Below are positions 1 to 9,158 of a stretch of 64,000 bases of DNA, piece after piece; position 1 is the stretch's first letter, and each line of letters starts with the position of its first letter. Origin of the DNA: Winogradskyella marina. Lineage in GTDB: Bacteria; Bacteroidota; Bacteroidia; Flavobacteriales; Flavobacteriaceae. The stretch lies in assembly GCF_015645385.1 (NCBI RefSeq), contig NZ_JADOET010000009.1:1-64000 (forward strand), read 5' to 3'. A program made the translations under genes and the position numbers. Under the pieces are notes generated by a model that ran no database searches, was not told where the DNA came from, and worked only from the letters and a program-made list of their open reading frames with translations.

Positions 1-355
1 CTTCTCTTTTTATATGTTTTTTGTATGCTATTTGTTGCCCAAATGCAGTAGTACCAATGGATATAGGGTTAGTTAAATATTGTATCGGGAAGTAATAAAA
101 GAAAACATTCGCAAAAAAAAATCAAATTACTGCTGTATAGATAGTGACTAAAGTTGGTTTAAACTCTAGTCATTTGCAAGTAGCAAAAGTGAGTTTTGAA
201 ATAAAAGAAATTATTACCAACACTAATATTTTATACAAATCATTAACTCATATAACAAAATATTACTCCGAATATAGCGTTGACTCCGTTGAATCAACTC
301 TAAAAACGGTATAACAACTTATAACATTGAACTTGCGAGCGGATAGGATGAAGAT
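1..355. other. Left-edge non-coding stretch
   Basis: No convincing coding frame or RNA gene is seen here. The stretch lies downstream of the symporter gene that ends at 356 on the minus strand. A 15-nt string, TGTATCGGGAAGTAA at 81-95, recurs once at 7386-7400. No rho-independent terminator with a clear T-tract is visible for the symporter gene. Confidence 0.4.
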
Positions 356-2449
356 TTAATCTTTAGCCTTAATAAATTTCTTGTTGATATATAACTCTCC
401 TCTCTTAAGTTTCCTTAAGTAAGCATTCATATCTGCATATATCTCAGGGGCTAAAATATATAACCCTGCAATGTTTGGAAATGACATTGCCAAAATCATC
501 ATGTCGGCAAAACTTAGTACGGCACCTAAACTTACAGAAGCCCCTAATACCACAAATCCCAAATACATAAACTTGTATATTAACTCCCCTTTTTTACTGC
601 GTCCAAACAAGTAGGTCCATGAACGCATTCCGTAATAGGACCAAGATACCATTGTAGAGAAGGCGAATAAAAACACCGCAATTGCTAGAACTATTGGGAA
701 CCAAGAAATCACACTTCCAAAAGCTGAAGACGTAAGTTCTACGCCACCCATTTCTAAATTACCTTCGTGTTTACCAGTAAAAATTAAAACCAAAGCTGTC
801 ATGGTACAAACCACCATAGTGTCTATAAACGGTTCTACGATGGAGGTAAATCCATCGGCAATAGGATGATTTGTTTTCGCAGGACTATGGGCTATAGCGG
901 CAGATCCCACACCTGCCTCACTAGAAAATGCGGCACGTTGTAAACCTATAATTAGCACCCCTATAAAGCCACCTTTAAGCGCATCGGCAGAGAAGGCCCC
1001 ATCAAAAATGGCTAAAAAAGCACCTCCAAGCCCTTCAATATTAGTTCCGATAACCACCAAACAGCCCATAATATATAAGATCGCCATTATAGGTACCACT
1101 TTTGCAGTAAACTTAGCGATACTTTTAATACCTCCAATAATTACGATGCCAACCAGTACTGCAAAGCCAATTCCGAACCAAAAGCCTTGGCCTTGAAGAA
1201 ATGGTACTTGTTCAGAAACTATTTTAAAAGCCTGGTTTGATTGCAACATATTTCCACCGCCAAAGGAGGCGCCTATACCTAAGAACGCAAAGAAAGCTGC
1301 AAGAAATTTTCCTAATCGTTTATAATTTCGTTTTTCAAGACCGTGTCGTAAGTAATTCATTGGGCCACCAAAAACCCGTCCATCGGCATCGATAACGCGA
1401 TACTTAACACCCATGGCGCATTCGGCGAACTTTAAAGACATTCCAAAGAAACCAGCCATAAACATCCAAAATGTTGCACCAGCTCCACCTAAAGAAATAG
1501 CTACAGCAACACCTGCAATATTTCCTAAACCAACTGTGGCAGATACGGCAGTAGCCATCGCTTGAAAATGGGTAATACTTCCTGGAGCGTTAGGATCATT
1601 AAACTTTCCTCTTGCCAAATCAATAGAATGGCGAAAACCTCGAATATTAATAAACTTCAGGCGAATTGTAAAAAAAATACTACCAAGTATTAACCAAATC
1701 ACTATAAAAGGTATGGTATTGGTTACAACATCACCATTAGGGTGTAATAAAGGCTGCTTTTTCTTAAAATCAACCCTTCCAAGTTTAAGTTCTTGGGCAG
1801 TCGATGCTTTTGAAGATGGTTTTATCAGTGTGCCTTCTGTAACATTGTGATGTAGCTTTCCGGCGTATTTTGTTAGTAAAATAGTTTCTTCTCCATCAAT
1901 TTCAATACGTGCAATCTGTTGGTTTGGTTTTACCTGCTCTCCTTCAGCTACTAACCATTTTTTAAGCAAGTAGTTTTCGTGTTCAATAGTCGTATTTGGT
2001 GGCATTATGTCTTCATGAGCAATATAAACCACAGGGTCGTATACACCGATGGAGGCGAAAGGATCCCAGAATAGTATAGCTCCTAAAAAATCAACCGCGG
2101 GTTGCACATTACTATTAAAAAATTCAACGATGGATGTCGCTGGTACATTAAAAGATTTTGATATAGAATTTCCATCAGCGTCAGTTACCGTTACCGAATG
2201 TTCTATTCCTTCTACTAATCCTATAGAACGTTCAGAAATTAAAGGCGTATTTTGATTGCTCCATTTATATTGATAAGGAGGTGTGCCTCCCTCAACTTTT
2301 AGTTGAGCCGTTCCGTTATTGATTTCGGAAGAAGGATTGTCTAATTCGAGACTGATTGTTAATTCTGTAGAGGTATTTGTATAATTTTGAGCCTTAGAGC
2401 TCGTTATTAGAAAAAATGAAAGGAAAATAAAAAATAGTGTTCTTATCAT
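356..2449 (-). CDS. Sodium:alanine symporter (AGCS) with N-terminal SprB-like and lipoyl-like domains
   Basis: Predicted inner-membrane Na+-coupled alanine/glycine carrier with an unusual extracytoplasmic front end. An upstream in-frame start exists at 2521, but the start at 2449 gives a clean signal peptide (IRTLFFIFLSFFLITSSKA, cut before QNYT), so I use it; that gives 697 residues. After the signal comes a SprB-repeat/Ig-like domain (about residues 31-103, containing GGTPPYQYKWS). Next is a short biotinyl/lipoyl-like beta domain (about 157-211, LVAEGEQVKPNQQIARIEIDG) that lacks the usual modified lysine motif. The AGCS transporter core with many membrane helices follows (about 243-697, with ATVGLGNIAGVAVAI and the FGGPMNYL region). 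Ordinary AGCS carriers are about 450-500 residues, so some 240 residues are extra. The gene stands alone and is divergent from the TPR regulator. Family assignment is firm; the role of the extra domains is unknown. Confidence 0.88.
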   Translation of the reverse strand: MIRTLFFIFLSFFLITSSKAQNYTNTSTELTISLELDNPSSEINNGTAQLKVEGGTPPYQYKWSNQNTPLISERSIGLVEGIEHSVTVTDADGNSISKSFNVPATSIVEFFNSNVQPAVDFLGAILFWDPFASIGVYDPVVYIAHEDIMPPNTTIEHENYLLKKWLVAEGEQVKPNQQIARIEIDGEETILLTKYAGKLHHNVTEGTLIKPSSKASTAQELKLGRVDFKKKQPLLHPNGDVVTNTIPFIVIWLILGSIFFTIRLKFINIRGFRHSIDLARGKFNDPNAPGSITHFQAMATAVSATVGLGNIAGVAVAISLGGAGATFWMFMAGFFGMSLKFAECAMGVKYRVIDADGRVFGGPMNYLRHGLEKRNYKRLGKFLAAFFAFLGIGASFGGGNMLQSNQAFKIVSEQVPFLQGQGFWFGIGFAVLVGIVIIGGIKSIAKFTAKVVPIMAILYIMGCLVVIGTNIEGLGGAFLAIFDGAFSADALKGGFIGVLIIGLQRAAFSSEAGVGSAAIAHSPAKTNHPIADGFTSIVEPFIDTMVVCTMTALVLIFTGKHEGNLEMGGVELTSSAFGSVISWFPIVLAIAVFLFAFSTMVSWSYYGMRSWTYLFGRSKKGELIYKFMYLGFVVLGASVSLGAVLSFADMMILAMSFPNIAGLYILAPEIYADMNAYLRKLKRGELYINKKFIKAKD

Positions 2450-2746
2450 CAATTTTATAGCTTTGATTAACGTTAGAATGTAGGGTTTTCGCAATTTAGC
2501 GATAAAGAGAAGTTTACCCAAGTTATTATAAATATTTTCTTAAAATAGTCACAGGTAATTATAGCTTTATTACAGTTTGTTCTTGGAATATTTTTAACTT
2601 TTAATAATCAAAATAGAAAAACAGATGACATGCTTTCCAGTGAAATTCGCATGGAAGATAACCTGTTTGTATAGAGTCTACTATGTTTTTTATAAAAGTG
2701 TTCTTCAAATTTTAGTTACATTTAGCCTTAAAAAGGCTGTGGTTTA

Positions 2747-4381
2747 ATGCGTGAAACATCACATTTATTCATCAAATGTATTGCTCTATTGATAGCAATA
2801 AATATTTATTCTCAAGCTGACACTCCTAAATCTTTAGATGATCAGATTGATGAAGGTATTGCGCTTATGTTTCAAAAAAAACACTCGAAATCTATTGAGT
2901 TATTAATCAATGCCGAAGCAATAGCTAAAAAAAATGAGTGGTATGAGCAGGCTTTTAGGTCAACCCTAAATATTGGTTCAAATTATTATTTATTGTCCGA
3001 TTTTGGCGAAGCAGTTTTGTATTACTTGCAAGCCTATGAGATAGCGATTGAACATTTAGATTCTCGTCAAGAAATGACAGTGCTCAATAACATTGGGATA
3101 CTCTATTTTCAAGAAGAAGATTTATTACAGGCTAAGAATTATTTCTTCAAAGCTTACCAAAAAGCAAAAGGTATTGGAGATGAAATTAAAGTAGGCTATT
3201 ATGCCGTAAATCTTGCTTTGGTATCTAATAAAATGAAAGCACCAGATTCTGCTCAAGCCTATGTAGAAGAAGCGTTACCGCTATTGAAGAAGCAGCCAAA
3301 CGTCTTGCTACAAGGAAAAATGGCGCAGTCTGAAATGCTTCTATTGAAAAAGCAATATGCTAAATCTGAAGACATCGCTCTCAAATTATTACCTAAGTTT
3401 CAAGATATATCCCAAGTAGAAAATAGAGTTTTTATTCTGTTAGTTTTGGCTGAAATCAAAGAAGGTCAAAATCGTTTAGATAAAGCGCTACAGTATGGTA
3501 TAGAAGCCAGAAATACGCAAGCAGGCATTGAGAATCGGGAAGAAGTTTATGGTTATCTTTCTAATTTATATGGTAAAATGGGACTGCTGGAAAAGGCTTT
3601 GATTTATAAAGATTCTGTAATTATTGCATCAGACTCGCTAACCACTATTAGAAACCGAAGGTTATTTGAAACTGAAAAAGTAAAGTTTCAAATTCAAAAT
3701 TATCAGCATGAACTTTCTGAAAGTAAAGAAATCTTAAGGCAAGAGCGCCGTTTCTTTTATGGCATAATCGGAATTACGGTACTAAGTATGGGTTTTATTT
3801 TGTGGATTTTTAGGAGTAACTCAATAAAGCATAGACAACGGAAAACCATCGTTGAATTAGAGTTAGCTAAAGAGGAAAGTGATTACTTGCTTATAGAAAA
3901 ACAATTACGAGAGCAAGAAACGCTGGCTCTATTAGAACAAGAACGTTTTAAAAACGAATTAGAGGCTAAAAATAGAAAACTGACTGCTAAAGCTTTGTAT
4001 TTATCGAGTAAGAATGATTTAATTGAAGAGGTCGTACAATCTTTATCTAAAAACACTGAAATCTCAGAAAATCCAGAATTAAAGACACAAATAAGAGAAT
4101 TAAAAAAACACCTTAAAACCGATACGCAATGGGATAGTTTTTTTACGCACTTTGAGGAAATTAATCAGGGGTTTTTAGATCGGCTTAGGAGTAAACATGA
4201 AAAACTGACGCCGAGTGATATTCGGTATATCACTTATTTATACATGAATTTATCAAATAAAGAAATTTCATCGCTTTTAAACATTACGCCACAATCTTGT
4301 AGGAAGCGTAAAGAGCGTCTTTCTAGTAAGTTAAATATCCCTGACGAGACTACAATTCATGATTATTTATCAATGATATAA
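2747..4381 (+). CDS. TPR-repeat membrane regulator with C-terminal LuxR-like HTH
   Basis: Predicted signal-sensing transcriptional regulator of a kind common in Flavobacteriia. A signal peptide (residues 1-22) leads into about seven TPR-like helical repeats (about 30-300), so the sensor lies outside the cytoplasmic membrane. A single membrane helix follows (about 340-360, FFYGIIGITVLSMGFILWIF). Then comes a long coiled coil rich in Glu and Lys. The C-terminal helix-turn-helix (LTPSDIRYITYLYMNLSNKE onward) resembles the LuxR/GerE DNA-binding fold. The next gene, for a T9SS-exported beta-propeller protein, begins about 110 nt downstream and is a plausible target or co-transcribed partner. The ligand cannot be read from the sequence. 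Confidence 0.8.
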   Translation: MRETSHLFIKCIALLIAINIYSQADTPKSLDDQIDEGIALMFQKKHSKSIELLINAEAIAKKNEWYEQAFRSTLNIGSNYYLLSDFGEAVLYYLQAYEIAIEHLDSRQEMTVLNNIGILYFQEEDLLQAKNYFFKAYQKAKGIGDEIKVGYYAVNLALVSNKMKAPDSAQAYVEEALPLLKKQPNVLLQGKMAQSEMLLLKKQYAKSEDIALKLLPKFQDISQVENRVFILLVLAEIKEGQNRLDKALQYGIEARNTQAGIENREEVYGYLSNLYGKMGLLEKALIYKDSVIIASDSLTTIRNRRLFETEKVKFQIQNYQHELSESKEILRQERRFFYGIIGITVLSMGFILWIFRSNSIKHRQRKTIVELELAKEESDYLLIEKQLREQETLALLEQERFKNELEAKNRKLTAKALYLSSKNDLIEEVVQSLSKNTEISENPELKTQIRELKKHLKTDTQWDSFFTHFEEINQGFLDRLRSKHEKLTPSDIRYITYLYMNLSNKEISSLLNITPQSCRKRKERLSSKLNIPDETTIHDYLSMI

Positions 4382-4492
4382 TGGCGATGTCACGCTAAAA
4401 GAATAGAGGTGTCACGAAATGTCACGCTTAAAATACGATCCAAAATCCGTCTAGTATCTATATTTATCACCCTAATCCAAAATAAAGATATT

Positions 4493-6820
4493 ATGAAAAA
4501 AAGAACTACGTTATTATTTTACCTCCTAGGGGTTATGATGTCGTTACACGTCAACGCTCAAATAGAATTTGAAGGAGCAGAAGCTTATGGGCAATTATTT
4601 GATGTTACTTATAGTGAGACACAAGAAGACGTTATTTACGCACGTACATTGACAAACCATATTGTAACTTCTTTAAATGGAGGAGATACTTGGGATATTT
4701 TATATTCAGATCCTATGGACAATTATGCAACATTAAAAGATTTAAGACTCATGAATAATGGGACCACTTTAAGTTTTAATGTTAGTGCGGAAGGGACTAC
4801 TTATAATAAAATTGTATTATTTGACTTAGCTACAGCGTCTGTGATTAAAACATTTTCTCCACCTAACTATTTTGAATTTGATATTTTAATAGAGTCGTAT
4901 GATATTTCAGATGCTAATAACGATGTGGCTTTAATGCATACAACATATACGTTATCTACTACTTATACTCACGAGGTGTTTTATACCTCTGATGGTGGAG
5001 ATAATTGGTATTCTATTTATTATAGTCCAACTAATTATAACGTTGCTATTAATAATGTAAGTATCTCTCCAGAAGACGACGACAAACTATTCTTAATGCG
5101 TGGTGGTTCTACATCTAGAGAATTAGGAGGAGTCTTTGTGTCTACTGATGCTGGGCAAACTTGGGAGAATAAGATACCAGGCAATACTTATGACGCTATA
5201 GCATTTAATCCAGATAATGCAGAGGATATCTTATTAGGAACAAGCTATGGATATGATACTCATGTAGAAAATTTATACCGTTCTTTAGATGGTGGAGATA
5301 CTTGGGCTATTGTGCCTATAACATGGACAGACATGTCTACAGATCATATTAATAAAATTGAATTTAATCCTAACAACTCTAATGAAATCATAGTATTGGA
5401 AGAAAATGAAATGGTTGTCTCTTCTGATAATGGAACTACGTGGCAAAACTATGTTTATACCACAATAGATCCGGAGGCATATTACTACGGATTAACCGCA
5501 TCGTATAACCCATTTACGGCTGATGAACTATTAATTACAACAAACTTTTACCCATTCCTAACTACAGATGGAGGGGTAACACTTACTAAGTTAGAAAATC
5601 CTTTTATAAACTCTACAGGGATTATCTCAACTTTCTCATCAGATGACGAAAAGCATATCTATTACGGGATGCGTGCAGGCTATATGCATAAGGATTTTCA
5701 AAACAATACCGAAGAAGGGCATTATCTTCAATCTTTGGCTCAAGGGTTTGGATCAGCAGTGAAAGTGATTGCGGATCCTGTTGTTCCTGGACGTGTTTTT
5801 ACAAGTAATAGAGCGTTAAACACATCTTATATTAATGTGAGTTCTGAGCATGGATTAGATCCGAAATTAATAGCGAGTTCTATGTTTTTCTTAATTCTTG
5901 AAGATGTATCTACGTCTATTGCTAATCCAAATATAAGCTGGATATCTACAGGGTTGGAGGTACACAAAGTGGATTTGACGGATATGGATAATATTATTGA
6001 TGAGAATATTGCTGTTCCTGAATTGGGAGAGGTTATTACAGCCGTACAAGTAGATAGTGACGCTGCAACAACTATCTTTATTGCGCAAGGCATTAATTTT
6101 TATAAATCTACAGATGATGGTGCGACTTGGACTGCAAGTAATGCTGGGTTAGAAGGTTTAACGCTTGAGGATCAATTAATTTTAGATATTGAACAAAACC
6201 CTTTAAATGCTAATCAACTAATGTTGTCAGCAACTAATGGTATCTATTTGTCTGAAAACAAAGGAGATTCTTGGACGTTTATTTCTTCAGAATTTACTAA
6301 TGACGTTGCCTTTTCATCAGTTACAGAGAATACCATCGTTGGAGTTACACACTACTCTGATGGGTATAATTTTCCTCTACCTGTTGCAAAAGCAAAAATT
6401 ATTGTAAGTACAGACTTAGGTGAAACATGGACCGAAATATCACCTGAAATGTTAGAGTATCCATTTACGGAGTCTTCGGCATTTGTCTTTACGGAGGATG
6501 AAATTAGTGTTTATTTAGGTGTTCATGATTTAGGTTTAATACAATATACTATTGATATGTCAACGTTGTCAATTCGTTCTGAAATAGTATATAATGACAC
6601 TATTAAATTTTACCCTAATCCAACCAGAAATAGTTTTTCCGTGAAAAGTGACGCTAACTTAAGTGCTGTTACTATTTATAATTTAGCAGGTCAAAAAGTT
6701 AAAACAATTAATCATCCTAATGGTGAAATTAATGTTAATGAATTAGCATCAGGAGTGTATATGGTAAAAGTACAAACCTCCAATGGTACATTGACTAAAC
6801 GCTTAATAAAGTCTAATTAA
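4493..6820 (+). CDS. Secreted sortilin/BNR-type beta-propeller protein with T9SS sorting domain
   Basis: Large exported protein of unknown ligand. An in-frame start exists at 4409, but ATG at 4493 gives a proper signal peptide (KKRTTLLFYLLGVMMSLHVNA, cut before QIEFEG) and 775 residues. The body contains many repeats of the pattern S-x-D-x-G-x-T-W (for example TSDGGDNWYS, STDAGQTWEN, SLDGGDTWAI, STDDGATWTA), typical of BNR/Asp-box and sortilin-like propellers. The last 75 residues form a type A T9SS sorting domain (FYPNPTRNSF ... ASGVYMVKVQT ... KRLIKSN), which directs outer-membrane export and usually cell-surface attachment or release. A strong terminator follows. No catalytic residues can be identified, so binding or adhesion is as likely as glycan hydrolysis. 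Confidence 0.85.
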   Translation: MKKRTTLLFYLLGVMMSLHVNAQIEFEGAEAYGQLFDVTYSETQEDVIYARTLTNHIVTSLNGGDTWDILYSDPMDNYATLKDLRLMNNGTTLSFNVSAEGTTYNKIVLFDLATASVIKTFSPPNYFEFDILIESYDISDANNDVALMHTTYTLSTTYTHEVFYTSDGGDNWYSIYYSPTNYNVAINNVSISPEDDDKLFLMRGGSTSRELGGVFVSTDAGQTWENKIPGNTYDAIAFNPDNAEDILLGTSYGYDTHVENLYRSLDGGDTWAIVPITWTDMSTDHINKIEFNPNNSNEIIVLEENEMVVSSDNGTTWQNYVYTTIDPEAYYYGLTASYNPFTADELLITTNFYPFLTTDGGVTLTKLENPFINSTGIISTFSSDDEKHIYYGMRAGYMHKDFQNNTEEGHYLQSLAQGFGSAVKVIADPVVPGRVFTSNRALNTSYINVSSEHGLDPKLIASSMFFLILEDVSTSIANPNISWISTGLEVHKVDLTDMDNIIDENIAVPELGEVITAVQVDSDAATTIFIAQGINFYKSTDDGATWTASNAGLEGLTLEDQLILDIEQNPLNANQLMLSATNGIYLSENKGDSWTFISSEFTNDVAFSSVTENTIVGVTHYSDGYNFPLPVAKAKIIVSTDLGETWTEISPEMLEYPFTESSAFVFTEDEISVYLGVHDLGLIQYTIDMSTLSIRSEIVYNDTIKFYPNPTRNSFSVKSDANLSAVTIYNLAGQKVKTINHPNGEINVNELASGVYMVKVQTSNGTLTKRLIKSN

Positions 6821-6889
6821 TAGCCTTGATTTTTTAATATAATTAATAGCGCTTTAGTTCTTGTTAAATTAAGAACTGAAATTTATTGA

Positions 6890-6928
6890 AAGCCCATTTT
6901 ATATCCTATAAAATGGGCTTCTTTTTTT
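6890..6928 (+). terminator. Rho-independent terminator after the T9SS protein
   Basis: A perfect 14-bp stem (6890-6903 with 6907-6920, starting AAGCCCATTT) with a 3-nt loop is followed by CTTTTTTT. It lies 70 nt after the stop codon. Confidence 0.9.
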
Positions 6929-7013
6929 GTGTAATTCTAGCTTTGAAAAGTCCTTGTATTCATGTGCTCAAAACAACTACTTTTAGTTAAGCATATTAGA
7001 AATTGGTTTATAG

Positions 7014-7271
7014 GTAAGCAATTATGAGATTATTATAAGGATTTACCGACAGATAAAGGTCTTTTATAACCCAAGACATCTTCCTTTTTATCTTTTGGCT
7101 ACAATGCAAAAACCGCATATTTCTGTAGGTTGGATAAGTATGCAACACGCTGCCGATTATGTAGAATTAGCGATGTATGGACTAGGAAGTCAGCTGCTAA
7201 ACCCATTTATAAAGACTACAGATTTACACTATTTAATGCTTGAAGCCGCAGAAGTAGAGAACGTGTTTTAA
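7014..7271 (+). pseudogene. Unrecognised gene remnant
   Basis: The frame is open from just after an in-frame TAG at 7011 to a TAA at 7269-7271. Its only good start is ATG at 7104, giving 55 residues beginning MQKPHISVGWISMQHAADYV. The residue composition (AADYVELAMYGLGSQLLNPF) looks protein-like rather than random AT-rich translation, and the same frame upstream of the ATG reads plausibly (YEIIIRIYRQIKVFYN). That suggests the C-terminal end of a decayed longer gene. I do not recognise the family. It sits in an 850-nt stretch otherwise free of genes. A genuine small protein starting at 7104 is the alternative. Confidence 0.35.
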
Positions 7272-7525
7272 TAACATAGTGACCTTTTTAGTGTTTTGAA
7301 TTTTATAGTATTACTAACTTTATTTTACAGGAACACGTATTAGATATTCTCTGAAACCAATTATAAACAGTAGGATTTAAATTGCTGTATCGGGAAGTAA
7401 GTTAACATATTATGTGTTTTCAAAACTCATAATTTAATAGTTGAGGTATAGATGAAAGTAGATTAACAATGCAACCTCCATCGTTCTTCATTTTGTAGCG
7501 ACTTTCTTTTATTGGGTAGTTACTG

Positions 7526-7545
7526 TTTTTTTTTTTTTTTTTTTT
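7526..7545. repeat. Poly-T tract of 20 nt
   Basis: An uninterrupted run of twenty T residues lies about 95 nt upstream of the nhaA promoter. Tracts of this length are prone to slippage and to sequencing length error. No stable hairpin precedes it, so I do not call it a terminator. Confidence 0.9.
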
Positions 7546-7622
7546 GATCTGGATTTTGAGTAGAATATGTTTTTTTGGAAAATAATGTCATTAAAAACTA
7601 TCAATTCTAAAATAACAGCAAA

Positions 7623-7649
7623 TTTGTTATTACCGATTGCTTATATTTG
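7623..7649 (+). promoter_or_regulatory. Putative nhaA promoter
   Basis: A -7 box TATATTTG (7642-7649) matches the Bacteroidota consensus TAnnTTTG. A TTTG at 7623-7626 could be the -33 element, though the 15-nt gap is shorter than typical. The nhaA ATG lies 25 nt downstream of the -7 box. Confidence 0.5.
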
Positions 7650-7674
7650 AGGTAACCGTTTTTTTAGATGCCAC

Positions 7675-8991
7675 ATGATAAAGGAAGTATTTCTTACACC
7701 ATTTCAAAAATTTGTTAAAGTTGAAGGGCTTGGAGGTATCTTATTATTACTTGCCACTATTTTAGCTTTAGCTTGGGCAAACTCGCCTTATGGTGATTTG
7801 TATAATGAAATATGGCAATTCGATATAGGTATTGCAACAGAAACATTTGAGTTTAAAAAACCATTAATTCTTTGGATTAATGATGGTCTTATGGCCATAT
7901 TCTTTTTCTTAATTGGTTTAGAAATAAAACGCGAACTGATGATTGGTGAACTCAATACACCCAAGAAAATAGCGTTTCCTTTGGTTGGTGCTTTAGGAGG
8001 TATGATTATTCCTGTTGCTTTTTTTCTAACTATTAATCAAAATCCTGATACAACGCATGGCTGGGGAATCCCAATGGCTACAGATATTGCATTTTCATTA
8101 GCAATACTCAATGTTTTAGGTAAACGTGTGCCGTTAAGTCTTAAGGTGTTTTTAACCGCATTTGCCATTGTTGACGATATTGGTGCTGTCTTGGTTATTG
8201 CCATTTTTTATAGCGGAACCATTAATATTACTTTGCTTTTAATAGCAATAGGCTTACTTCTTATAGGTTACTTAATGTCATATAAAGGGTATTACTCAAG
8301 GTTTTTAACCTTTTTTATGGGTATTATTATTTGGTTTCTATTCTTAAAGTCTGGCATCCATCCGACGGTAGCAGGAATTATGCTTGCATTTGTTGTTCCA
8401 ATTAGGCAAAAGGTTGATAACACGACTTTTATAGATCATTTAGAAGAGGTTTTTAACGACCTTAAAAAAGCGAGTAATTTAAAAAAACCTATTTTATCGT
8501 CTGAACAAATCCACCTTATTGACGATCTTAATGATTGGAGCCATAGGTTTCAGTCTCCACTGCAACATTTAGAACATAATCTACATGGCTGGGTCGCTTA
8601 TATTATCATTCCCATATTTGCGTTTGCCAATGCAGGTGTCAATGTTACGGGATCGAGCCATATAGATATGGCATTGGTCATAAATATTATTATCTGTTTA
8701 GTTTTAGGCAAAGGTATTGGTGTGTCTTTAATCGTATTCTTAGCAAAGAAAATAAAGCTTATAGATGTGCCAAATGATATTAGTTTTAAACAAATTATAG
8801 GTGTTTCGTTTTTGGCAGGTATAGGGTTTACTATGGCTATTTTTATTGCTAGTTTAGCCTTTGAGTCCTCATTAGAGTATGTTGATTCTGCTAAAATAGG
8901 CATCCTTATAGGGTCACTCATTTCTGCGGTTATTGGCTTTACTATTTTACGGATGAGCGCCTCTGAAACTGTTTCTCCAGATTCCGATTAA
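7675..8991 (+). CDS. nhaA: Na+/H+ antiporter NhaA
   Basis: Inner-membrane electrogenic antiporter that exports Na+ (or Li+) in exchange for protons, used for salt and alkaline pH homeostasis. At 438 residues it is slightly longer than the E. coli protein (388), mainly through an extended cytoplasmic loop around residues 250-300. The diagnostic aspartates are visible: D137 in ATDIAF, and the D167/D168 pair in AIVDDIGAV that binds the ion. The helix GLMAIFFFLIGLEIKREL and the C-terminal GIGFTMAIFIASLAF segment are family signatures. It has its own promoter and terminator and appears monocistronic. A second ATG at 7668 is out of frame. A sodium antiporter suits a marine organism. Confidence 0.96.
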   Translation: MIKEVFLTPFQKFVKVEGLGGILLLLATILALAWANSPYGDLYNEIWQFDIGIATETFEFKKPLILWINDGLMAIFFFLIGLEIKRELMIGELNTPKKIAFPLVGALGGMIIPVAFFLTINQNPDTTHGWGIPMATDIAFSLAILNVLGKRVPLSLKVFLTAFAIVDDIGAVLVIAIFYSGTINITLLLIAIGLLLIGYLMSYKGYYSRFLTFFMGIIIWFLFLKSGIHPTVAGIMLAFVVPIRQKVDNTTFIDHLEEVFNDLKKASNLKKPILSSEQIHLIDDLNDWSHRFQSPLQHLEHNLHGWVAYIIIPIFAFANAGVNVTGSSHIDMALVINIIICLVLGKGIGVSLIVFLAKKIKLIDVPNDISFKQIIGVSFLAGIGFTMAIFIASLAFESSLEYVDSAKIGILIGSLISAVIGFTILRMSASETVSPDSD

Positions 8992-9016
8992 CACGGTTTT
9001 ACGTATTTAAATTAAT

Positions 9017-9060
9017 GAGGGTTAGAATGGTGAATATCCGATCTAACCCTCTTTTACTTT
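9017..9060 (+). terminator. Rho-independent terminator after nhaA
   Basis: A 10-bp stem, GAGGGTTAGA (9017-9026) with TCTAACCCTC (9042-9051), and a 15-nt loop are followed by TTTTACTTT. Confidence 0.8.
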
Positions 9061-9095
9061 CCTATGATTTATATTTAACAAACAGTTAACTTTTA

Positions 9096-9130
9096 TTAGT
9101 TCAGTACAAAACGAACTAACTATATATTTG
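9096..9130 (+). promoter_or_regulatory. Promoter and inverted-repeat operator of the RND efflux operon
   Basis: A perfect 7-bp inverted repeat, TTAGTTC (9096-9102) and GAACTAA (9113-9119) with 10 nt between, lies directly against a -7 box TATATTTG (9123-9130). The position, overlapping the RNA polymerase footprint just upstream of a GbsR/MarR-type gene, fits an autoregulatory operator. Binding is inferred only. Confidence 0.6.
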
Positions 9131-9158
9131 CAGCGTTAATCTTTAAAATATTTTAAAT

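Noticed and set aside
2715-2719. GTTAC half-site upstream of the TPR regulator
   Set aside because: No matching GTAAC half at the right spacing and no -7 box at the fixed distance.
81-7400. 15-nt identical string TGTATCGGGAAGTAA at 81-95 and 7386-7400 as mobile element ends
   Set aside because: No inverted termini, target duplication or transposase frame between them; one 15-nt match in 64 kb of AT-rich DNA can occur by chance.
7526-7545. Poly-T tract as a terminator
   Set aside because: No stem-loop precedes it and no gene ends nearby on the plus strand.
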